DNA of 64,000 nucleotides from Geomonas agri (GCF_020179605.1 NZ_JAINZO010000001.1:2516799-2580798), one strand, 5' to 3'. Shown: positions 48,267-56,842, counted from the stretch's first letter. Notes: a model not told the origin generated them from the sequence alone. Made by a program: numbers and translations.

Positions 48267-49418
48267 TCATTCCCCCCCTGTCACCTTCATTTCCACTTTA
48301 TCCAGGGACACCTTCCCTTTCAGGTCGAAGCGGTATAGCTTCCCCGTCTTCCAGTCCTTGTCGAAGCGAAGGCGCATATCGCTGCGCCCCTTTCCCGGGG
48401 TGCCGTTGATGAAGACCTCGCCGTTTTGGTAGTGGAGTGAGATCGTGCGGGTTTCCGCCCCGGACTTGACTGTGAGCTCCCGGCTCTCGCCCTCGGCAAT
48501 ACGCACCGTGGCTTGCTCCACCTGCTGCTTCTTGCCCTGCACCTTCAACTCCCCCGCGAGGAGGGCGACCGCCACGGTGCGCGGAGGACGCACCGTCGCG
48601 GGGGCCGCCGGCTGACGCACCGGCGCTTGGTTACTAGGCTGGCCCACCGGTGCTTGGGTGGCCGTTTGACGCACCGGTGCAGGGGATGCGGGAGTTACCG
48701 GTTGAGGTTTTGGCCGCTCCTTCTCGACTATGATCGTAGGCGGAGGCGCTGGGCGTTCCCTTTCCCTGATTACCACCGGCGGCTCATCCCGCCTGATGAC
48801 CAGTCTTGGCACCTCCCGCTCGAATCGAGAGGAACGGTCGTGGACCTGAACGAAGACATCCACTCCCCGTAACGCCAGGGGTCCGGAGGTGCCGGTGTCG
48901 GTATAGAGTTCTCCCCTCGCCCAGCGCCGCTCATAGGGAAAACGGAGTCCTTCGAAGGTAAGAGCACCACCGGCATAGGTTACGGTGAAATCCACCGCCC
49001 TCCCCTTGTGGTCGGCCACGCCGATCCTGCGGGTTTCACCGTCGGCAATGGTGAACGTCAAGGGTTCGTAGTGGTGGTGCCGGTCGCCGATCTTGATCTC
49101 CCCTCCTTGCAAGCGAACCCGGATCAGTTCCCCAAAGGCACCCTCACCCCTGTGTATTGCATCGATACGTTCCTGCCGCTCCCGCTCCAGCGCGGCCTGC
49201 CGTGCCCTTTCCCGCTCACGTTCCACCGCCTGGCGCCGAGCCCTCTCCTCCGCAGCCTGTCGGCGTTCCCGCTGATCCTGCTCGTACACCCGTATCGCCT
49301 CAATCCGCTCCGGTTCGCTCATCCGGTCCCAGGATTCTTGGGGTACGCCATACATGTACTGAGTGCAGCCCGCAAGCAGGGAAGCCAAGACAAGACAGGT
49401 GATGGATAGTTTTTTCAT
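48267..49418 (-). CDS. lipoprotein with Arg/Glu-rich helix and Pro-rich linker
   Basis: A 383-residue protein I do not recognise. The signal ends in the lipobox LLAGC. Residues 30-90 form a highly charged helix rich in Arg and Glu, followed by a beta-rich domain (about 95-215), a Pro/Gln/Thr-rich linker with VRQ/PVGQP repeats (about 220-285) and a second beta domain (about 290-383). The two beta domains resemble each other (each has an AEGES/ADGET-type turn, a strand with GEL/GEI and a GKLYRF/GELYTD strand), which suggests a duplicated module. Ribosome site GGAG. Probably periplasmic; function unknown. Confidence 0.7.
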   Translation of the reverse strand: MKKLSITCLVLASLLAGCTQYMYGVPQESWDRMSEPERIEAIRVYEQDQRERRQAAEERARRQAVERERERARQAALERERQERIDAIHRGEGAFGELIRVRLQGGEIKIGDRHHHYEPLTFTIADGETRRIGVADHKGRAVDFTVTYAGGALTFEGLRFPYERRWARGELYTDTGTSGPLALRGVDVFVQVHDRSSRFEREVPRLVIRRDEPPVVIRERERPAPPPTIIVEKERPKPQPVTPASPAPVRQTATQAPVGQPSNQAPVRQPAAPATVRPPRTVAVALLAGELKVQGKKQQVEQATVRIAEGESRELTVKSGAETRTISLHYQNGEVFINGTPGKGRSDMRLRFDKDWKTGKLYRFDLKGKVSLDKVEMKVTGGE

Positions 49419-49474
49419 GATATGTATCTCCAGGCGGGCGTCCTCCCTATGTCCCTAGGCGGTCGCGTTGAAGC

Positions 49475-49816
49475 TCACTGCTTCTTGACTATGTCGACGG
49501 AGATTTCCACCGCTGGAATCTCCCCTCTGTTCTCAAGCCAGTGTGTGGTATTCCTATCCTCGGGCCAACCAACTCCCGGCCCGTACTCCGTCGCAGCCCC
49601 ATTTCGATGGTCGGTAATTGTCCCTTGCAGGATATAGACCGTGCCCGGTCTGTCTTTATGGTCGTGTAATGGGCCGAAGACACCTCCGGGATCGATCGTC
49701 ACCATTCTCATTCGGAGTTGGCGCCCCTCCATCCCCTCGATCTCCGGGCCGAGATCCACCGTTGCAAGTAACTGCACCGAAACACCTCTCGTTTCAGGAA
49801 CCTCTTCATTGCTCAT
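49475..49816 (-). CDS. small cupin-domain protein
   Basis: A 113-residue single cupin. The metal-site motifs are visible: GPLHDHKDRPGTVYILQG and, later, a THWLENRG segment with the last His. Such small cupins bind a metal and often act as oxygenases, isomerases or sensors; the reaction cannot be told. The ATG at 49816 has a GAGGAG ribosome site. Stands alone between a lipoprotein and a GyrI-like gene on the same strand. Confidence 0.8.
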   Translation of the reverse strand: MSNEEVPETRGVSVQLLATVDLGPEIEGMEGRQLRMRMVTIDPGGVFGPLHDHKDRPGTVYILQGTITDHRNGAATEYGPGVGWPEDRNTTHWLENRGEIPAVEISVDIVKKQ

Positions 49817-49919
49817 AGTGATCTCCTCTCTATACGCAGTTCCTAACAAAGAACAAAGAAGACATTGTCAATTTTTTTGAATTTCCCCTCGTTCCTTGCG
49901 CGTCTACTGACAAGTTTCA

Positions 49920-50531
49920 TTATGACATCGGTTGCCTGATGATTGTTTTCCATTTTTCGGGTACAGCACGGCGCATATCACTTAGATATATCTCGTGGTG
50001 TTTTCCTGTCTTTTGACTGCCACCGCTTTCTATGAAGGAATGAACCTTCTCGATTGTGGGCCCTTCCTCCGTGAACGGCCCGATGTGCAATGTCTGTGCT
50101 GCTTTTCCCTCTTTGAAGGCCTCAAACCTTGCCAGGGACAGAGATGCCAGCTTTTTCTTCCGTTGCACTTCCTTTGTCGCCGCGTCTACCAACGCAGGTG
50201 TGATGAAATCCGGTTGCATAACCATCACGGTCCATTTCCAAAGTTCCTTTTTCCCTGCCGTGAATGCAAAAGGATCATCAGACCACCACAGCGCCTCGAG
50301 TGGCAGCACGCCGTAATCGATGCCCAATTCTCCTTTTTTCAGCATGAACTTGAGCGTATAGGAGAGCGAAAACAGGACCTCTACAGCATCCTTGAATGCT
50401 TGCGACGTATTCGGATCCCCTTCGCCGTCGACCATGAGGAAGTTCATCCCGGGGACGTCTACAATTTCGACCTTCTTTGCAGACGGACCGTAGAGGTGCT
50501 TTAACTTATTCAAGAAGTCCATCTTTCCCAC
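49920..50531 (-). CDS. GyrI-like small-molecule-binding protein
   Basis: A 203-residue protein with a GyrI-like fold, of the kind that begins with a KELKHLY and VDVPxMNFLMVDGEGDP segment. The C-terminal half has LHIGPFTEEGPTIEKVHSFIE, the mark of the SHS2/GyrI repeat. Related proteins bind drugs or toxic compounds. There is no DNA-binding domain. Three in-frame starts exist; I favour the GTG at 50531, five bases after GGAGG, with the ATG at 50522 close behind. Confidence 0.8.
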   Translation of the reverse strand: MGKMDFLNKLKHLYGPSAKKVEIVDVPGMNFLMVDGEGDPNTSQAFKDAVEVLFSLSYTLKFMLKKGELGIDYGVLPLEALWWSDDPFAFTAGKKELWKWTVMVMQPDFITPALVDAATKEVQRKKKLASLSLARFEAFKEGKAAQTLHIGPFTEEGPTIEKVHSFIESGGSQKTGKHHEIYLSDMRRAVPEKWKTIIRQPMS

Positions 50532-50703
50532 GTTCACCTCCACTTTCTGCTCACGTCTGGACATGAGCGGAAACACCTCTTGGATGGTAAGTTGAGGACG
50601 ATCAAGAAACCTCTGCAGTTAGGCACTTTAAATTAACGCCCCCCCCTGTTCAAGTTAATTTTCCCCACTGTTGTCCAGTCGAGGTCCTCCAAGCGCTTTG
50701 GGC

Positions 50704-51039
50704 AATTCACTTGCCACGTCGGGCGACTCGCTCTGCGTGATGAGTGACTCGCTCGGCGTGATGGGTGATTCGCTCGACGCGACGGGTGACTCGCTTGGCG
50801 CGACGGGTGACTCGCTTGGCGCGACGGGTGACTCGCTTGACGCGACAGGTGACTCGCTTGACGCGACGGGTGACTCGCTTGGCGCGACAGGGGACTCGCT
50901 TGGCGCGACGGGTGACTCGCTTGACGCGACGGGTGACTCGCTTGACGCGACGAGTGACTCGCTCGACGCGATGGGTGACTCACTTGCCGCGATGAGTGAC
51001 ACACTCAACGCGTTAGACGACTCACTTGCCGCGCCTGCC
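50704..51039. repeat. 21-bp minisatellite, about 16 units
   Basis: Tandem units with the consensus GACTCGCTTGGCGCGACGGGT run from 50704 to 51039. Central units (50788-50934) are nearly identical; those at both ends are diverged (for example 50998-51018). As 21 is divisible by 3, all frames stay open: plus-strand reading gives a seven-residue GDSLDAT repeat, minus-strand readings give SESPVAS or RQASHPS. No good ribosome site or start is seen for any of these frames, so coding is unproven. Confidence 0.9.
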
Positions 51040-51150
51040 TTTGGAGGGGAGAAGATGGGTGGAAAATGAAGCAAAATGGCAGGGGGATGCCTAGCGGCAT
51101 CCCCCGGTTTGAACTTCGGGGCATTGGCCCTTGTGGCGGAAGTTGGAATA

Positions 51151-51579
51151 TTAAGCGGGGATACTGTTTTTGCCGTCTTCTTGCACGGTCTGAGTTGTTG
51201 CAGTTGCCTTCGACCTCGTGTGCGCCCTTCGTTCTTTGGCAAGATGGAAACCTGAGATGATGAGAATCTCTGGGTTACGCAGTGCCACCAGCTCCAGGAA
51301 AGATGCCACTTCATCCATCAAAATGACAAGTTTTCCCTGGCTCGCCTCGCGCTCCGCAATAACGACTTTGCTCCCCAGCATCGACTCGTGATAAAGTGCA
51401 TCGTGCTTTTCCGATGCCGCCAGATACGCCTCCAGCACTGTTTGCCGCGCCGTCCAGAACGAATCAGGGAACCTCGTTTTGTCGGCTAATGCATTCCTTA
51501 CACTCTGGTTGATCGAATGAAACTTCGTTGCCCCCGCGGTCCGGTAATCCCGCAGTATTCTTTGGGGTTGAGGAGTCAC
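51151..51579 (-). CDS. predicted helical protein of unknown function
   Basis: A 142-residue protein with no signal peptide. It is mostly alpha-helical by composition, with an Ala/Glu/Leu-rich core and a basic tail (KERRAHTRSKATATTQ). It resembles the N-terminal helical region of repeat-bearing Geobacter proteins, but I cannot name a family. The start is the GTG at 51579, placed 6 bp after GGAGG; the ATG upstream lies within that ribosome site region. The 21-bp minisatellite begins about 110 bp after its stop. Confidence 0.65.
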   Translation of the reverse strand: MTPQPQRILRDYRTAGATKFHSINQSVRNALADKTRFPDSFWTARQTVLEAYLAASEKHDALYHESMLGSKVVIAEREASQGKLVILMDEVASFLELVALRNPEILIISGFHLAKERRAHTRSKATATTQTVQEDGKNSIPA

Positions 51580-51736
51580 ATCGCACCTCCTTTTTCGCAT
51601 GCTTGAACAAGTAGTTTAATTAGCTGTGGCCAATCTTCCGCCTCGTCGAATACTACTATCCTGCGTGAGGTATGCAAGTGGAAGAGGCATAAATTTAACC
51701 GGCCGAGCATCCGCAGAAAATGCTCTCAGACGTGCG

Positions 51737-52048
51737 ATGAACTTATCCACCTATCAAGCCATCTATGCCGTCGTTTCCCGCATCCCCAGGGGACAGGTGG
51801 CGACCTACGGGCAGGTCGCTGCGCTGGCTGGCCTGCCGGGACACGCCCGCCAAGTCGGCTATGCCCTCAGCGCGCTTAACAATCCTTCCGTCCCCTGGCA
51901 CCGGGTCATCAACGCCAAGGGGGAGATCAGCCTGCGCTCCGGCGGGAGCGAGGGGGATGAACTACAGCGTGTGCGACTGGAAGACGAGGGAGTGCATTTC
52001 GACTGCCATGGGCGCATCCCGCTCGACCTCTACCGGTGGCGACCGTAA
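51737..52048 (+). CDS. alkyltransferase-like protein (ATL), MGMT family without active Cys
   Basis: A 103-residue MGMT-fold protein. IPRGQVATYGQVAALAG and ALSALNNP are the DNA-binding segments of the family. The active-site motif PCHR of true alkyltransferases is PWHR here (PWHRVINAKG), so it cannot accept an alkyl group; it belongs to the ATL group, which binds O6-alkylguanine and hands it to nucleotide excision repair. The usual N-terminus starts at this ATG; the longer frame has no support. The ribosome site is weak. Confidence 0.85.
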   Translation: MNLSTYQAIYAVVSRIPRGQVATYGQVAALAGLPGHARQVGYALSALNNPSVPWHRVINAKGEISLRSGGSEGDELQRVRLEDEGVHFDCHGRIPLDLYRWRP

Positions 52049-52140
52049 TCCCCCCCCACGGTCGTGCCTGCACCTACACTGCTCACAGCCCCAGTACAGT
52101 CGGCCAGCCGAAGGTGGAAAACGCAGTGTGCAACAACCGA

Positions 52141-52169
52141 TTGACACCATAGATAAAAATAATTAGAGT
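52141..52169 (+). promoter_or_regulatory. sigma-70 promoter of the PAS histidine kinase
   Basis: Perfect TTGACA (52141-52146), a 17-bp AT-rich spacer and TAGAGT (52164-52169). It lies 92 bp upstream of the GTG start of the kinase gene. Confidence 0.6.
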
Positions 52170-52260
52170 AGCCCCATCGTACTTCCCCTGTCTCTAACAC
52201 GCAACAATGGCATTGGCATGTACAGCTTGTTCTGATCGGATCACTCCCTTGGAGGCTGCT

Positions 52261-53382
52261 GTGGATACCCATTTCGCTCCTGCCGAACGCACCACAAACG
52301 ATCAACTACAAGAAGAAATAGCAGCCGTCACCACCAGCCCCATCATCAAGGAACTGCTCCACTCGATCGGCGGTTTGATAGCGGTACTGGATGGACACCG
52401 CCAGGTTGTCGGCCTCAACGACTCTTTCCTGAAAACGTTAGGCATCGACGACCCTGGTCCAGTGCTGGGACTTCGCCTGGGCGAGGTGCTGGGATGCGTG
52501 CACAGCAACGATGAACCTGCCGGTTGCGGGACCACGCGGTACTGCAGTACCTGCGGTGCCGTCATTGCCATGGTCGCTGCACTGAACGGCGAGGGGCCGA
52601 CGGAAGAGTTGTGCTCGCTCAGCACTCTTAAGGATGAGACGGCGGCCGAGTACGCGATAATGGTTCGCGCCAGTACCCTGAAGCTGGAGGGACAGACCTT
52701 CATACTGCTCTTCCTGCACGACGTTACCCTGGAACATCTGCGCGCCGCCCTGGAGAGAACCTTTTTCCATGACATGGGCAACATGTTCACTGGTCTGCTG
52801 GGCGCGAGCCAATACCTGGTAAGGGAAGACAAGTCGGAGATGGCGGCGATGATCTACCGCGCGGCCCTGAGGCTGCACAAGGAACTCGAGATCCAGCGGT
52901 GTCTCTTCAAGAACGACTTCCTGGAATACCGCCCGTCACGCGACGACACAACGGCCGGCGAGCTTCTCGCCGAACTCCGTGGCATCTTCGACAAACACGA
53001 CGCAGCCACGGAGAAGTCCATGCTGCTCCCTGAGTCGCTGCCGCTGCTCAGCGTGAAGACCGACAAGTCACTGGCCTTGAGGGTCATGTCGAACATGGTT
53101 CTCAATGCCCTGGAGGCAACGGAGGAGCACGGTGCGGTGAAACTGTGGTTCGAGCAGGAGCCGGACGCCTTGCGTTTTTGCGTCTGGAACGAAAAGGCCA
53201 TCCCCGAGGAGGTGCAGTGCCGCATCTTCCAGCGCAGTTTCAGCACCAAGGATGGTTCCGGCCGGGGGGTGGGCACCTTCTCCATGCAACTGATCGGGGA
53301 GAAACTGCTGGGAGGCAAGGTCAGCTTCTCCTCCTCCACAACCCAAGGAACGCTGTTCAAGTTCCAGATCCCGGTTAACTGA
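52261..53382 (+). CDS. soluble PAS sensor histidine kinase
   Basis: A 373-residue kinase without membrane helices. A PAS-like domain (about 20-150) carries a Cys-rich insert (CVHSNDEPAGCG followed by YCSTCG) that could bind a metal or iron-sulfur cluster. The phospho-acceptor His 170 is in FFHDMGN, and the HATPase_c part has an N box (SNMVLNALEAT) and GRGVGTFS. No receiver or regulator is adjacent. I chose the GTG at 52261 because GGAGG stands 5 bp before it; an ATG 54 bp upstream has no ribosome site. Confidence 0.85.
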   Translation: MDTHFAPAERTTNDQLQEEIAAVTTSPIIKELLHSIGGLIAVLDGHRQVVGLNDSFLKTLGIDDPGPVLGLRLGEVLGCVHSNDEPAGCGTTRYCSTCGAVIAMVAALNGEGPTEELCSLSTLKDETAAEYAIMVRASTLKLEGQTFILLFLHDVTLEHLRAALERTFFHDMGNMFTGLLGASQYLVREDKSEMAAMIYRAALRLHKELEIQRCLFKNDFLEYRPSRDDTTAGELLAELRGIFDKHDAATEKSMLLPESLPLLSVKTDKSLALRVMSNMVLNALEATEEHGAVKLWFEQEPDALRFCVWNEKAIPEEVQCRIFQRSFSTKDGSGRGVGTFSMQLIGEKLLGGKVSFSSSTTQGTLFKFQIPVN

Positions 53383-53528
53383 CCTCACACTCGATAACGT
53401 TCCCCCGCCCCGAAAAGGTTGTTCCTGCTTTCGGAGTGATACATGCCTCGCCTTCTTTGATAGCAAAGCGAAGACACGGTGCTATAGTCATAGCTGTGAT
53501 TATTTCGCTATCAAGAGAGGAGAAGGTT

Positions 53529-54083
53529 ATGAGCCAGTACCAGATAGCCATTATCGTAGGGAGCCTGCGGCGCGACTCGATCAACCGCAAGCTCGCCAAT
53601 GCGTTGATCAAACTCGGGCCGGCGGATTTCTCGTTCAAATTTCTCGAGATAGGCGACCTGTCACTGTACAACCAGGACGACGATGACAACCAGGCGCAGT
53701 CTGTCGTGCGCCTGAAAAGCGAGGTAAAGGCGGCATCAGGTCTCATCTTCGTGACGCCTGAGTACAACCGTTCCGTGCCCGGCGTGCTCAAAAACGCCCT
53801 CGACAACGCCTCGCGCCCCTACGGCACCAGCGCCTGGACCGGCAAGCCCGCCGGCGTCCTGGGCGCCTCCATCGGGCAGATCGGCACCGCACTGGCCCAG
53901 CAGCACCTGCGCAACACCCTCGCCTACCTCGATGTACCCACCATGGGACAGCCCGAGGTGTTCATCCAGGTCAAGGAAGGCTTCTTCGACGCGGCGGGCG
54001 ACATCACCAACCCCGACACCGTCAAGTTCCTGCAGGCATGGATGGACCGCTACGTCCAGTGGGTGAAGCGCCACGCACAGTGA
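53529..54083 (+). CDS. NADPH-dependent FMN reductase, ChrR/YieF type
   Basis: A 184-residue flavodoxin-fold reductase. IIVGSLRRDSINRKLA binds the FMN phosphate, and TPEYNRSVPGVLKNALD is the second signature that places it in the NADPH-dependent FMN reductase family, which reduces quinones, azo dyes or chromate. GGAGAAGG precedes the ATG at 53529; the longer frame lacks such a site. A 17-bp perfect inverted repeat follows 25 bp after the stop. Confidence 0.92.
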   Translation: MSQYQIAIIVGSLRRDSINRKLANALIKLGPADFSFKFLEIGDLSLYNQDDDDNQAQSVVRLKSEVKAASGLIFVTPEYNRSVPGVLKNALDNASRPYGTSAWTGKPAGVLGASIGQIGTALAQQHLRNTLAYLDVPTMGQPEVFIQVKEGFFDAAGDITNPDTVKFLQAWMDRYVQWVKRHAQ

Positions 54084-54108
54084 CCGTCGTGGCAACAAGC
54101 AACGCGGA

Positions 54109-54152
54109 CTTTCGAAACGGCCCCCGGCGTAAGTTGGGGGCCGTTTCGAAAG
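54109..54152 (+). terminator. 17-bp perfect inverted repeat after FMN reductase
   Basis: CTTTCGAAACGGCCCCC and its exact reverse complement flank a 10-nt loop. The hairpin is very stable but has no following T-run, so it may protect the mRNA end or act on both strands. Confidence 0.55.
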
Positions 54153-54244
54153 CCGCGACGATGCAGCTGGACCGCGGAGGGCGAACATAGCGGGTTTCCT
54201 TTTATCGGCAAACGTGCTATTAGTGAGCGCTATCGAGCCCCCCT

Positions 54245-54574
54245 ATGAGACGCAATCACACCGCTCATATTCGCCCCCGGACCTTCGTGATATTCCTGGT
54301 CACCCTCGCCCTGCTCTGTGCCGGTGCCCGGGTGCCCGACATCTCGCGTCCCCATCGCCCCAAGCCGCTCCATCGCGTCACCTTCGAGCTCCAACAGAAG
54401 AATATTTCGACTCAGCTGAAGCAGCATCACGATCTGGTCGCCGTGTTGCCGCAGGTGGTGGAATGTGTTTCCGCCCCCACGTACGGCGCCGTCATCCACG
54501 CCATCCCAACGCTGCATCCCTCATCCACGGTCATCCCCCACTCCGGCCGCGCTCCCCCAGAATTCCAAGGCTAA
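54245..54574 (+). CDS. possible small secreted protein
   Basis: A frame of 109 residues whose N-terminus (basic start then FVIFLVTLALLCAG) looks like a signal peptide or membrane anchor. The rest is rich in His, Pro and Thr and matches no family I know. No good ribosome site is visible before the ATG. The 54084-54850 region contains nothing better supported: 54575-54850 is GC-rich with a short dyad (CGCCGGCC / GGCCGGCG at 54770-54792). Confidence 0.35.
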   Translation: MRRNHTAHIRPRTFVIFLVTLALLCAGARVPDISRPHRPKPLHRVTFELQQKNISTQLKQHHDLVAVLPQVVECVSAPTYGAVIHAIPTLHPSSTVIPHSGRAPPEFQG

Positions 54575-54850
54575 TCCACAACTAGCATCGTGCACAGCTG
54601 GTGTCAGTGCAGGAACTGCCGCCCCTCGCCACCGCGCCCCGTGCCCGCGTTCGCCCGCGTGCCGCTCGGACCATCACGTCCGCACCGCGCTCCAGCATGC
54701 GTGTGCGGTCCCAGCTTCAGGCGCCGTATTGTGCGGTGTTGCGCCGTGTTGCGCCGCTCCGCCTGCTCCCGCCGGCCGGCTGACGGCCGGCGTCCGAGCT
54801 TTGGTCCGCGCATTTCCCGGGCCGGGCGACCACGCCTTATGGAGACCCCT

Positions 54851-55426
54851 ATGAAGAGCTGTATGTTGATCTTTTTTTTACTGACGATTTCCGGGATCCG
54901 GACATCTTATGCCGCCTGCAACTGCGGGGACTGGATGGACAAAGGGGGATATTGCGTTGATTACGTCAAGTCCAGGATCCCCTCCTTTCCCATGCCGACC
55001 CGCGACGACATGCCAACCCTCAAAAACGTTGACATTGCCGAGGTCACCGAGGGGGATGTCGCTATCTTCGCCATCAAGAGCTACTGGCATGTCGCTTACG
55101 TGGAGAGTGTTCACCGCAACGCACAGGGCGAACCGCTGACGATAGATGTGAGCGAGATGAATTTCGGCAACGAGCCGTCCTTCGTCGAATTCAGGTCCAG
55201 ATGGAAATTGGCGAGCAGGGACGAGTGGCAAAGAGCCCTTTGCTGCGGCATCACTGACAACTACGATGAAATCACGATGCGCAAGAACGTCGACGTGACG
55301 ACCGTCCGCCAGGTCTGGTCACCCGACGATGCCGCGCGCGAAGGGACCGCCCAGGCTCGGTTCAAGGCGCTAATGGGAAGGGTAAAGGAAGTGATCAACA
55401 GCTTCCGTGAACTGGCAGACATCTAG
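54851..55426 (+). CDS. secreted CHAP-like (cysteine amidohydrolase) domain protein
   Basis: A 191-residue exported protein with a signal peptide ending near SYA. The mature part looks like a CHAP peptidoglycan amidase/peptidase: a Cys in GYCVDYVKSR, GDVAIFAIKSYWHVAYVESV with the His, and SEMNFG carrying the third residue. Further Cys residues (CNC, CC) may form disulfides. A GGAG ribosome site precedes the ATG at 54851; the open frame upstream is GC-rich and Cys/Arg-rich in a way that looks noncoding. Likely acts on cell wall in the periplasm or outside. Confidence 0.7.
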   Translation: MKSCMLIFFLLTISGIRTSYAACNCGDWMDKGGYCVDYVKSRIPSFPMPTRDDMPTLKNVDIAEVTEGDVAIFAIKSYWHVAYVESVHRNAQGEPLTIDVSEMNFGNEPSFVEFRSRWKLASRDEWQRALCCGITDNYDEITMRKNVDVTTVRQVWSPDDAAREGTAQARFKALMGRVKEVINSFRELADI

Positions 55427-55468
55427 GCGGAGTCCACCGCTGGGAGTCGGGGCCTGCCCGCAGCACGG

Positions 55469-56215
55469 TCAGATGACCCGCTTCGCCCCCAGGTAGCGTG
55501 GGCGGTAGTAGTCGCTGTTCATGTCGGAGATGGTGACCTCCCCTTTCCCGGAGGAGGCGTGGATCATCTTGCCGTCGCCAAGGTAGATGCCAACGTGGGA
55601 CGGGTACTCCGCGTAGGTCTGGAAAAACACCAGGTCCCCTTTGCGCAGTTCGCCCGCTGGGACGTCACTGCCGACATTGATCTGCTCCCGGGCGGTTCGC
55701 GGCAGGTCGATCTGGTTGGCGTGGAATACCTGCTGCACGAAACTCGAACAATCGATGCCGTCCGCCCCTTCTCCGCCGAACCGGTAGGGCGTACCCAGGT
55801 AGCGCGCCGCGGTCGCGCCGATGTGGTCGACCTCGTCTGCCGTGTCGCTGGTCACCGGCGCACGCGCCGAGGGGACCGGTTCGCCTTCCGCCTCGGCCGT
55901 CTCCAACGCCGCGCTGCCGAGGTAGGTGCCGGGGAGACCGAGACCGTACCCGAATCCCGGTACCGACTGCGATGCAGCACCGGAGGCGGCATTTGATCCT
56001 GAGTCCGAAACCGCCAGGGCCAGCGTGCTTTGCATCATCTGAACCCGGAGCATTTCGGCCGCAACCCGTGGAGAAACCGTCTCCGTGTCGGACGCACCGG
56101 TAATGGACTGCAGCAGGGACTGAAATCCCGAAGAGGTGGCGGGAGCCTTCTTGTCCAGGCACGCGTCACGTGGTAACGCGATAGGGGATGTTGCCTGCAA
56201 GTAATTTATGGTCAT
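55469..56215 (-). CDS. NlpC/P60 family (C40) peptidase
   Basis: A 248-residue protein whose C-terminal domain (about 130-248) is an NlpC/P60 cysteine peptidase that cuts peptide stems of peptidoglycan: GIDCSSFVQQVF holds the Cys, HVGIYLG the His and MIHAS the third residue. The N-terminal half (with SGFQSLLQSITG and MLRVQMMQSTLALA) has no signal peptide and resembles the linker of Geobacter flagellum-associated wall enzymes. It may be exported by another route, such as the flagellar system; that is inference. Confidence 0.82.
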   Translation of the reverse strand: MTINYLQATSPIALPRDACLDKKAPATSSGFQSLLQSITGASDTETVSPRVAAEMLRVQMMQSTLALAVSDSGSNAASGAASQSVPGFGYGLGLPGTYLGSAALETAEAEGEPVPSARAPVTSDTADEVDHIGATAARYLGTPYRFGGEGADGIDCSSFVQQVFHANQIDLPRTAREQINVGSDVPAGELRKGDLVFFQTYAEYPSHVGIYLGDGKMIHASSGKGEVTISDMNSDYYRPRYLGAKRVI

Positions 56216-56452
56216 GGTGAACTCGTCTCACGGCTGCCGCACAGCGAGGCGCCGCAGCAGGCGATTTTTTGACGCAGGGAGTCATCGCTCCGTCACCGCC
56301 AGTCGGTCTGGAGCACGGGACGGCCCCGGTTCAGTGGTCTTTTTTCAGCGCAGGAGAACCACGATGACTTTACTTTGCAATTTGGCAGCCAAGATAGGAA
56401 GGAAAGGAGTGGAGGGTGACAATGCCGGGCTTGGCCGGGGGCGGGAGAAGAA

Positions 56453-56659
56453 TCAGTCGCCGAAGGCCTCGCTGTCGGAAATCTCCGCGGACTCGCGGGA
56501 GGTCTTCACGACCGTGCCTCGATAAAGAATATACTGCCGCTGGCAGGCGCAGGAATAGGACAACCGAACGCTCCAATGGGCCTGCACGTAAACCGGGTAT
56601 TCGTTACGCAGCCCGCACTCACAGGTAAAACCATGCTCGTCGTGTTCTATGTTCGCCAT
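56453..56659 (-). CDS. small CxC zinc-ribbon-like protein
   Basis: A 68-residue protein with two Cys pairs, FTCECGLRNEYPVYV and YSCACQRQYIL, which suggest a small zinc-binding fold. The start at 56659 follows GGGGGA at good spacing. It resembles a conserved small protein of Geobacter relatives, with no known function. The frame on the opposite strand over its 3' end is judged spurious. Confidence 0.6.
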   Translation of the reverse strand: MANIEHDEHGFTCECGLRNEYPVYVQAHWSVRLSYSCACQRQYILYRGTVVKTSRESAEISDSEAFGD

Positions 56660-56765
56660 GAAGTCCCCCTGCCCTGCCACAACATATATAATGAAGAGTT
56701 AAGCCTCACATCCAGTTCAGGTTTTTCTTCGTCATATCAACTATGGTAACATGAACGAGGCGCCG

Positions 56766-56795
56766 TCGGTCCCATTAAAAACGGGCCGATTTTTT
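56766..56795 (+). terminator. terminator-like hairpin without an upstream gene
   Basis: TCGGTCC pairs with GGGCCGA over a 10-nt A-rich loop and is followed by six T. No plus-strand gene lies within 1.3 kb upstream, so it may end a small RNA or an unrecognised transcript. Confidence 0.45.
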
Positions 56796-56842
56796 ATGTA
56801 TACGATTCTATGCAGCTCCACATGAAAGTCAACGACGAATTG

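Noticed and set aside
50655-51314. 219-residue minus-strand frame across the minisatellite
   Set aside because: It overlaps the better supported gene at 51151-51579, lacks a ribosome site, and stays open only because the repeat unit is 21 bp.
54590-54850. N-terminal extension of the CHAP-like protein
   Set aside because: It is Arg/Cys/Pro-rich like translated noncoding DNA and would bury the signal peptide that starts at 54851.
56364-56525. Plus-strand 54-residue frame beginning MTLLCNLAAK
   Set aside because: It has a fair ribosome site but overlaps the end of the CxC protein gene on the other strand and has noncoding-like composition.
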